Of a DNA stretch of 56,073 nucleotides, positions 50,455 through 56,073 are shown one piece after another. The stretch spans positions 1 to 56,073 of the forward strand of contig JAAXXT010000014.1 of the NCBI GenBank assembly GCA_013334325.1, in the 5' to 3' direction. The position numbers and the translations under genes were made by a program. Every line of letters begins with the position of its first letter. Positions within the stretch are counted from its first letter, which is position 1. The stretch is from Erysipelotrichaceae bacterium. GTDB taxonomy: Bacteria > Bacillota_I > Bacilli_A > Erysipelotrichales > Erysipelotrichaceae. The notes beneath the pieces were generated by a model. It made no database searches. It saw nothing but the letters and a program-made list of their open reading frames with translations, and was not told the DNA's origin.

Positions 50455-50474
50455 TTTGTTAATAAAATAACAAA
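50455..50474. promoter_or_regulatory. Rex-like redox operator
   Basis: Perfect 7-bp dyad TTTGTTA-N6-TAACAAA. It matches the clostridial Rex consensus TTGTTAA-N4-TTAACAA at 13 of 14 defined positions. It lies directly upstream of the -35 of the bcd/etf promoter, where Rex is known to act on crt-bcd-etf operons in Clostridium. Confidence 0.65.
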
Positions 50475-50697
50475 TGTTTTCAAACACTTTGTGAGCCCAC
50501 TTAAAAATTGCTTAGATCTCATACAAAAACACCCTTCTTTAACAAGCAGCTCTCATTGAGATGTCCACATACCCCTTTCCTTATCACTGTTACTACATTA
50601 TAAATATATACTCTACAAAATTATTTACATTACTTTAATATATACCTAGACAGGCGAAGTATATAATGTTAGAGTAGGGTTATGGAAGGAGATATTT
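50475..50697. other. Divergent intergenic region with repeated TATATAC half-sites
   Basis: No gene seen. TATATAC occurs at 50605-50611 and 50639-50645, and its inverse GTATATA at 50659-50665. The last pair forms a dyad with a 13-base spacer that overlaps the -10 TATAAT at 50662-50667 of the PadR gene. These are likely PadR operator half-sites. Confidence 0.5.
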
Positions 50698-51018
50698 ATG
50701 AACATTACCTCAGAACTCCTGCGTGGTCATACCGAGACCATCATCTTACGCCAACTACTTGATAAAGACAGTTACGGCTATGAGATCAACAAGGCCATCC
50801 AGGAGAAAACAAACAATCAGTATGAATTAAAAGAAGCTACCCTCTATTCTGCCTTCAGAAGACTAGAGAATGCTGGACTCATCCTATCCTATTGGGGAGA
50901 TGAGCAAACAGGAGCTAGAAGACGCTATTACGCCATCACAACTGAAGGCAAGAATCTGTATTCGCAAAACCGTAAAGATTGGGAAGATGCGAAAACATTG
51001 ATCGAAACATTGATCTAG
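50698..51018 (+). CDS. PadR-family transcriptional regulator
   Basis: 106 aa, winged helix only. Typical stretches are TETIILRQLLDKDSYGYEINKAI, LKEATLYSAFRRLENAGLI and RRRYYAITTEGK. PadR regulators of this short type often repress themselves and a downstream membrane protein, relieved by an envelope or drug signal. GGAAGGAG precedes the ATG. It leads a three-gene cassette with DUF1700- and DUF4097-type genes. Confidence 0.94.
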   Translation: MNITSELLRGHTETIILRQLLDKDSYGYEINKAIQEKTNNQYELKEATLYSAFRRLENAGLILSYWGDEQTGARRRYYAITTEGKNLYSQNRKDWEDAKTLIETLI

Positions 51019-51031
51019 AAAGGGAGAAATC

Positions 51032-51697
51032 ATGATCACAAAAATTAGAGCCTACATCAACCGTGCATTCGAGGATGTCCCTAAAACAAAGAAATCCACA
51101 GATATGCAAGAAGAACTTATCAGTAATCTTATCGAGAAATTCAACGACCAACTCAGATCAGGCAAAAGCGAAGACGAAGCCTATACAGCTGTCATCGCAG
51201 GTATTGGAGACTTAAGTGAACTCACTGAAAGTCTAAAAGAAAGACATGTCTTATCTGCCCCAAGTGCTCAAGATCGTAAAACAAGCGCTTTGTTTATCTC
51301 AGGTGCAGTCATGATCTACATCATGAGCCCTATGGCTTTGATCTTCAGTTCTGAAGTATTGAATCAAGAAGTAATGGGATTGATGATCATGTTTGGGATG
51401 ATCGCTGTAGCGACAGGTCTCTTGGTCTTCCATTTCAACAGTAAACCTAAATATCTTAAAGAAGACGACACCATGATCGAAGATTTCAAAGAATGGAAAT
51501 CATCTAGAGACAAAGACAAAGCTCTGTATGATGCCTTAAGTTCAGCTTTCTGGCTTATCGTCTTGGCCATCTATTTCTATGTAAGCTTCACTTATCATTG
51601 GTGGTCCTTCTCATGGATCATCTTCATCATCGCTTCTGCCATCTCTAATATCGCCAAGGCTTTTCTAAACATAAGCCGTCATGACCATGAGAAGTAG
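51032..51697 (+). CDS. DUF1700-like membrane protein (permease-prefix N-terminal domain)
   Basis: 221 aa. The cytoplasmic N-terminal part (about 1-75) has the prefix pattern of DUF1700: EELISNLIEKFNDQLRSG, DEAYTAVIAGIGDLSEL. Four membrane segments follow, in two pairs (about 88-135 and 165-210). This type is regularly encoded next to PadR regulators and DUF4097 proteins; function unknown, probably envelope stress sensing. AAAGGGAG precedes the ATG. Confidence 0.8.
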   Translation: MITKIRAYINRAFEDVPKTKKSTDMQEELISNLIEKFNDQLRSGKSEDEAYTAVIAGIGDLSELTESLKERHVLSAPSAQDRKTSALFISGAVMIYIMSPMALIFSSEVLNQEVMGLMIMFGMIAVATGLLVFHFNSKPKYLKEDDTMIEDFKEWKSSRDKDKALYDALSSAFWLIVLAIYFYVSFTYHWWSFSWIIFIIASAISNIAKAFLNISRHDHEK

Positions 51698-52598
51698 AAC
51701 GAAGAATCTTATCGTTATCCTAATATGGTTGTTTATTGGATCGATTGGAGCCTATTTCTTCTATTCAGCAGCTCAAAACGGAGGCATCAACTTCGATCCA
51801 GTCTATACAGGTGAACCTACTAATATCTTAAGCGATGTCACCTTAGATCAAGACATCGACAGTGTCACCATTGAATGGATCGCAGGCGGAGTTAAGATCA
51901 TACCTACGATTGATTCCAAAGTGCGTATCGTAGAGAAATCCTATCAAATCATCGATAAGGATAAAGAAGTTAAAGTCACAGTAAATGGGTCTAGTTTAAA
52001 CCTTAAGACGAGAAACAAATCAACCTTCTACTTCTTTGGATTCGCAAACACGGGTACTTTCTTAGAAGTCTATCTACCCATCACGACCAGTTTCAAGCTG
52101 ATCAAACTCAACAGTGTATCTGGAGATTATAGTATCGAAGAGGTCTATTCAGATTTGACACAGATCAGCTTAGTTTCAGGTGATCTAAATCTCCGAAACA
52201 TTTCCTCAAGTGTATTGTCTTTATCACTGACAAGTGGAGATGTGACAATCATGGATTCTGAGTTCTTATCATCGACCGTTGAGATGACCTCAGGAGAACT
52301 TAATTTCTCAGCTCAATCTAGTAGTTTTAGCGCTAATATGACCTCAGGTGATGCGATAATCAATCTACTCAACGAATTACCAACCACCTTAAATATCGAT
52401 GTTACTTCAGGGGATGTGGAACTCACACTTCATGGATCAAATCCTTTCAGTTTCAAGGTTGAACAGTTATCTGGTGATTTCAATACACACTTCAGCACCA
52501 TTAAAAACGGACATGTTTACTCTTACTTAACAGGTGGACCAACCTATACAATAGACATGACCAGTGGTAATATTGACGTCAACCTCATCACGAAATAA
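51681..52598 (+). CDS. DUF4097-type beta-repeat membrane-anchored protein
   Basis: 305 aa. One N-terminal membrane anchor (about 8-28) is followed by a long beta-solenoid-like region. Short repeats of the type VSGDY, VSGDL, TSGDV, TSGEL, TSGDA, TSGDV, LSGDF and TSGNI occur about every 20 residues from 130 to 300. This is the pattern of the DUF4097 adhesin-like family. It overlaps the preceding gene by 17 bases and has no clear ribosome site, so translation is coupled. It is probably exposed outside the membrane. Confidence 0.85.
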   Translation: MTMRSRTKNLIVILIWLFIGSIGAYFFYSAAQNGGINFDPVYTGEPTNILSDVTLDQDIDSVTIEWIAGGVKIIPTIDSKVRIVEKSYQIIDKDKEVKVTVNGSSLNLKTRNKSTFYFFGFANTGTFLEVYLPITTSFKLIKLNSVSGDYSIEEVYSDLTQISLVSGDLNLRNISSSVLSLSLTSGDVTIMDSEFLSSTVEMTSGELNFSAQSSSFSANMTSGDAIINLLNELPTTLNIDVTSGDVELTLHGSNPFSFKVEQLSGDFNTHFSTIKNGHVYSYLTGGPTYTIDMTSGNIDVNLITK

Positions 52599-52629
52599 TC
52601 CCAAGTCTTATATCCTAATTTACCTCAAG

Positions 52630-52660
52630 AAAAAACCCCTGAAATTTCAGGGGTTCATTT
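52630..52660. terminator. Bidirectional terminator between convergent genes
   Basis: A perfect 22-base palindrome (52634-52655, arms AACCCCTGAAA/TTTCAGGGGTT) with T-runs on both sides. It serves the DUF4097 cassette and the hydrogenase operon. Confidence 0.9.
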
Positions 52661-54424
52661 TTATTCAGACTCTGGAGTCTTAAATCTAGGCTTAGCTTTA
52701 TAATGCGTATGAAGCAATTGATGAGCGACATGACTTCCTGGCTCATGAAGGAAATTCGTATAGAGCTGTTGGATCTGCTTGTTCTCATGAGATTTTCTAT
52801 GAGTACGTGTTAGATCTTCATCATAGAGCGCATTGGCTCTAACTTTCATATAGGAGTTCCCTACTACATTACGGATGTTGGCGTTGACGATCGATTGACC
52901 ACCACCGTTTACACATCCACCTGGACAACCCATGATCTCAATGAAATGATAAGGTGATTTACCCGCTCTGATCTCATCGAGAAGAGGTTTCGCTGATTTC
53001 ATCGAATGAACGACAGCGACTCTTACAGTTGTTCCGTTGATGTCTAAGGCTGCTTCTTTGACGCCTTCTAGACCTCTTAAAGCCATGAAGTTGACATCTT
53101 CTAAAGGTTTCTTAGTGAGGATCTCGGTAACTGTTCTTAAGGCAGCTTCCATAACACCGCCTGTGGTCCCGAAGATGACCCCAGCGCCTGTGTATTCCCC
53201 AAACATATCTTGATCGAATTCTTCATCAGGAAGGGTTTCAAAATCGATCCCATAAAGCTTGATCAAACGTCCTAATTCTCTAGTAGTTAATACTGCATCT
53301 ACATCTCTCATATGAGAGGTATGATTGATTCTTGTCTTTTCTTCTTTCTTAGCTGTACAAGGCATGATCGATACAACGTAAACGTCTTTTGGATCGATAT
53401 TTTTAGCTTGAGCGAAGTAAGATTTCAAGATAGCCCCAAACATCATATGAGGACTCTTACAGGTAGATACATTAGGAATCAAATCTGGATATTCAAATTC
53501 CATATAACGGATCCATCCTGGTGAACAGGAAGTAAGTAGTGGTAATGTTCCCTTATTGGAGAAGCGTTGAATAAACTCAGTGCCTTCTTCCATAATGGTC
53601 AAATCAGCTGCGTAGTTGGTATCATAGACACGATCAAATCCAATGAGACGTAAAGCCGCAACCATCTTACCGGTAACTCTTGTCCCAATAGGCATATTGA
53701 ATTCTTCACCTAAAGATGCTCTAACTGCAGGCGCTGTTTGAACGACGACCACTTTGGTTGGATCATTAAGAGCTGCGATGACTTCATGGATCTCTTCTTT
53801 TTCACTTAGTGCGCCAACAGGACATACGTTGACACATTGTCCACATTGCATACAGTTGACATCGTTGAAACTACGATCAAAGACTGGGCCTACCTTAGTC
53901 TCAAACCCACGATTGATGAAGTTTAAGATGCCTAAGCCTTGGGTCTTCTTACATTGTTCAATACATCTTCCACATAAGATACATTTAGATGTATCACGGA
54001 TGATGCCTGGAGCCGCTTCATCTAAGGTCTGTTTCGATAAAGCACCTCTAATATAGGTATGTCTCACATTCATTTCTTGAGCTAAAGTCTGTAGTTCACA
54101 GTTTTGATTACGTACACAGCTTAAACAATCTTTACTATGATTGGATAAGATAAGTTCTACTGTTCTTCTACGAGAATTGATGACGCGTTTAGAATGGGTC
54201 TGGATATCCATCCCTTCTGTCACAGGATAATTACATGAAGTAACCAAAGATCTAAGACCTTTGATTTCAACGACACAAACACGGCAAGCCCCAGATTGAT
54301 TGATGTCTTTTAAGAAACATAGACTAGGGACTTGTATCCCAACCTTACGAACCGCTTGAAGAACGGTCTGATTGGATTCTACTTCATATTCTTTATTATT
54401 GATCTTGATTTTAACAGTGTTCAT
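52661..54424 (-). CDS. hydA: NADH-dependent [FeFe] hydrogenase, catalytic subunit HydA
   Basis: 587 aa. N-terminal [2Fe-2S] domain (C36, C47, C50, C64). His-ligated cluster (H96, C100, C103, C109). Two [4Fe-4S] clusters (C148/151/154/158 and C191/194/197/201). H-cluster motifs are TSCSPGW (C300), MPCTAKKEE (C356) and MGCPGGCVNGGGQ (C500, C504). The first motif has Ser where the classical form has a second Cys, as I recall for other NAD-linked enzymes. A small-subunit-like tail follows. With the NuoF-like partner it reoxidises NADH, probably with ferredoxin, to make H2. Confidence 0.95.
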   Translation of the reverse strand: MNTVKIKINNKEYEVESNQTVLQAVRKVGIQVPSLCFLKDINQSGACRVCVVEIKGLRSLVTSCNYPVTEGMDIQTHSKRVINSRRRTVELILSNHSKDCLSCVRNQNCELQTLAQEMNVRHTYIRGALSKQTLDEAAPGIIRDTSKCILCGRCIEQCKKTQGLGILNFINRGFETKVGPVFDRSFNDVNCMQCGQCVNVCPVGALSEKEEIHEVIAALNDPTKVVVVQTAPAVRASLGEEFNMPIGTRVTGKMVAALRLIGFDRVYDTNYAADLTIMEEGTEFIQRFSNKGTLPLLTSCSPGWIRYMEFEYPDLIPNVSTCKSPHMMFGAILKSYFAQAKNIDPKDVYVVSIMPCTAKKEEKTRINHTSHMRDVDAVLTTRELGRLIKLYGIDFETLPDEEFDQDMFGEYTGAGVIFGTTGGVMEAALRTVTEILTKKPLEDVNFMALRGLEGVKEAALDINGTTVRVAVVHSMKSAKPLLDEIRAGKSPYHFIEIMGCPGGCVNGGGQSIVNANIRNVVGNSYMKVRANALYDEDLTRTHRKSHENKQIQQLYTNFLHEPGSHVAHQLLHTHYKAKPRFKTPESE

Positions 54425-54432
54425 GAGTTCAC

Positions 54433-56073
54433 CTACGCTCTTTCAATCGCGCCGAATGGGCAGTTTTGGACACAGGCTCCACAACGGATACACTTGGCCG
54501 CATCGACCACATAAGCTTCTTTACCTAAGACACCACTAATGGCTGTCGTAGGACAACCTTTCGCACAAAGACCGCATTTCTTACACAGATCTTTATCGAT
54601 AGTATAATCCAAGAGTGCTTTACATACTTTCGCAGGACATTTCTTATCGATAACGTGAGCTAAGTATTCAGCCTTAAAGTGTTTCAATGTCGATAAGACA
54701 GGATTGGAAGCTGTTTGACCTAAACCACATAAGGAACTGTCTTTAACATGCAAGGCCAAGGTTTCTAGATCTGTTAAGGTCTGTAGAGTACCTCTTCCTT
54801 CAGTGATATCGATCAACATTTCCAACATACGCTTTGTCCCAATTCGACAAGGTGTACATTTACCGCAAGATTCATCAACGATGAAATCCATGTAGAAACG
54901 GGCAACGTCTACCATACAATTGTCTTCATCTAAGATGATCATCCCACCAGATCCCATCATGGATCCTAAGGCGATCAAATTATCGAAATCGATAGGTGTA
55001 TCTAGATGTTCCTCAGTGAGACAACCTCCAGAAGGACCTCCAGTTTGAACGGCTTTGAAATTCTTATGGTTAGGACAACCCCCACCGATCTCATAGATGA
55101 CTTCTCTTAAAGTCGTTCCCATAGGAACTTCAACGAGACCAGTATTGACGATCTTTCCGCCTAAGGCGAAAACTTTGGTTCCTTTGGATTTCTCTGTCCC
55201 AATCGAGGCAAACCATTCGGCCCCTGTATTGATGATCGCAGGAATATTCGCAAAGGTCTCAACGTTATTGATGATGGTTGGTTTTCCCCATACGCCTTTT
55301 ACAGCTGGGAAAGGAGGCTTAACACTAGGCATACCACGTCTTCCTTCAATGGAAGCAATCAAGGCTGTTTCTTCTCCACATACGAAAGCACCAGCACCTA
55401 AACGGATCTCAATATTGAATTTAAATCCAGTATTGAAAATATTATCCCCAAGCATCCCATATTCTTCAGATTGCTTAATGGCGATTTTTAAACGTTCAAC
55501 GGCGATAGGATATTCAGCACGGATATAGACATAGCCATGATGAGCCCCGATCGCATAACCCGCAATGGTCATGGCTTCGATGACTGAATGAGGATCGCCT
55601 TCCAAGATGGAGCGATCCATGAATGCTCCTGGATCGCCTTCATCGGCGTTACAGATGACATACTTTTCATCATTGACTTGATTGGCCGCAAATTGCCACT
55701 TATTACCAGTAGGGAATCCTCCCCCGCCTCTTCCTCTTAAACCACTCTTCTTCATCTCATCGATGACGTTTTGAGGAGTCATGGTCATTAAGACCTTGGC
55801 TAAGGCTTGATATCCATCTAAAGCGATGTATTCAGTGACGTCTTCTGGGTTGATCAAACCACAGTTACGTAAAGCGATGCGTTTTTGTTTCGCATAGAAT
55901 TTTATTTTTTCGAACTCAAAGATAGCTTCTTTGGTTTCTTCATCGATGTCGGTGATTTCTAAACGTTTAACTGGTCTTCCTTTATAGAGATGTTCATTGA
56001 CGATCTCATCGACATCGCCTAAGGTAACATGACTGTAGAAAACTTTATCGGGATGGATCGCTACGATAGGACC
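54433..56073 (-). CDS. hydB: NuoF-like hydrogenase subunit HydB (5' end beyond window)
   Basis: 547 codons are open to the right edge without a start, so the gene continues beyond 56073. A thioredoxin-like N-terminal part (about the first 65 visible residues: [20 protein letters not shown]) leads into [15 protein letters not shown]. The FMN/NADH-binding NuoF core has [14 protein letters not shown] and [13 protein letters not shown]. The [4Fe-4S] site reads [13 protein letters not shown]. The C-terminal ferredoxin domain has two clusters ([12 protein letters not shown] and [12 protein letters not shown]). It is the NADH-oxidising subunit of the HydAB(C) complex and lies 8 bases upstream of hydA. 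Confidence 0.95.
   Translation of the reverse strand, partial: GPIVAIHPDKVFYSHVTLGDVDEIVNEHLYKGRPVKRLEITDIDEETKEAIFEFEKIKFYAKQKRIALRNCGLINPEDVTEYIALDGYQALAKVLMTMTPQNVIDEMKKSGLRGRGGGGFPTGNKWQFAANQVNDEKYVICNADEGDPGAFMDRSILEGDPHSVIEAMTIAGYAIGAHHGYVYIRAEYPIAVERLKIAIKQSEEYGMLGDNIFNTGFKFNIEIRLGAGAFVCGEETALIASIEGRRGMPSVKPPFPAVKGVWGKPTIINNVETFANIPAIINTGAEWFASIGTEKSKGTKVFALGGKIVNTGLVEVPMGTTLREVIYEIGGGCPNHKNFKAVQTGGPSGGCLTEEHLDTPIDFDNLIALGSMMGSGGMIILDEDNCMVDVARFYMDFIVDESCGKCTPCRIGTKRMLEMLIDITEGRGTLQTLTDLETLALHVKDSSLCGLGQTASNPVLSTLKHFKAEYLAHVIDKKCPAKVCKALLDYTIDKDLCKKCGLCAKGCPTTAISGVLGKEAYVVDAAKCIRCGACVQNCPFGAIERA

Noticed and set aside
55857-56073. A TTG at about 55857 as start of HydB
   Set aside because: The frame is open to the window edge and the upstream residues match the NuoF/HydB N-terminal domain, so the gene is truncated by the edge and not short.
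1-56073. Mycoplasma-type genetic code (TGA as Trp)
   Set aside because: Many genes end in TGA within ATGA overlaps, and tryptophans are encoded by TGG.
1-56073. tRNA, rRNA, CRISPR array, insertion sequence or prophage
   Set aside because: No cloverleaf, rRNA core, spaced repeat array, transposase or phage structural gene was seen on either strand.

Overview
The window looks like chromosomal DNA of a low-GC, fermentative, anaerobic member of the Bacillota. The evidence is a NAD-linked [FeFe] hydrogenase, a butyryl-CoA-dehydrogenase/ETF operon, a monoderm-type type IV pilus locus without a secretin, AGGAG ribosome binding sites and intrinsic terminators. TGA is a true stop: many gene pairs overlap as ATGA. 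The Mycoplasma code is therefore excluded. Class-level placement (Clostridia, Erysipelotrichia or an Izemoplasma-like lineage) is a guess. No rRNA, tRNA, CRISPR array, insertion sequence or prophage was seen.

Layout. 0-7.6 kb: a two-component system cut by the left edge, a four-domain CoA-disulfide-reductase/rhodanese/TusA/DsrE protein, a 40-residue lipoprotein, a WYL regulator with a degenerate DprA-like partner, and peptidase T. 7.7-17.7 kb: an operon of a methyltransferase-like membrane protein, a GH3-family acyl-acid amido synthetase and a membrane HD-GYP protein with a degenerate GGDEF domain; then a serine hydrolase/flippase pair, an Lrp/aminotransferase pair and a TIM-barrel isomerase. 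17.8-21.2 kb: a minor-pilin operon with a lectin-like pilin, a von Willebrand A pilin and a PilX-like pilin. 21.4-24.8 kb: DegV, two envelope proteins and an MFS exporter. 24.8-32.2 kb: a c-di-GMP-I riboswitch with a terminator/antiterminator switch, followed by pilC-M-N-O-B-T and the major pilin. 32.3-35.1 kb: a fused fatty-acid kinase (FakA+FakB) with two small lipid-related membrane proteins. 35.2-41.8 kb: pstSCAB-phoB-phoR-phoU behind a Pho box, with a circularly permuted PstS. 41.9-43.5 kb: an aldo-keto reductase and a DUF1893 protein. 43.5-46.8 kb: a three-gene radical-SAM cassette behind a near-consensus promoter. 47-50.4 kb: etfA, etfB, bcd and a MaoC hydratase under a Rex-like box. 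50.7-52.6 kb: a PadR/DUF1700/DUF4097 cassette. 52.7 kb to the right edge: hydA and partial hydB.

How the parts connect. Pilus assembly is probably set by c-di-GMP through the riboswitch, and the HD-GYP protein in the same window is a candidate c-di-GMP phosphodiesterase. The two modular pilins resemble the vWA and lectin pilins known from Streptococcus sanguinis, suggesting an adhesive pilus tip. The hydrogenase and Bcd/ETF operons handle NADH disposal, and the Rex-like box fits NADH sensing. The strongest candidate for an undescribed system is the radical-SAM cassette at 43.5-46.8 kb. It pairs an unusual-motif radical SAM/SPASM enzyme with a membrane protein and a long coiled-coil protein that begins with a Ser-rich VTNSSSEVF motif.
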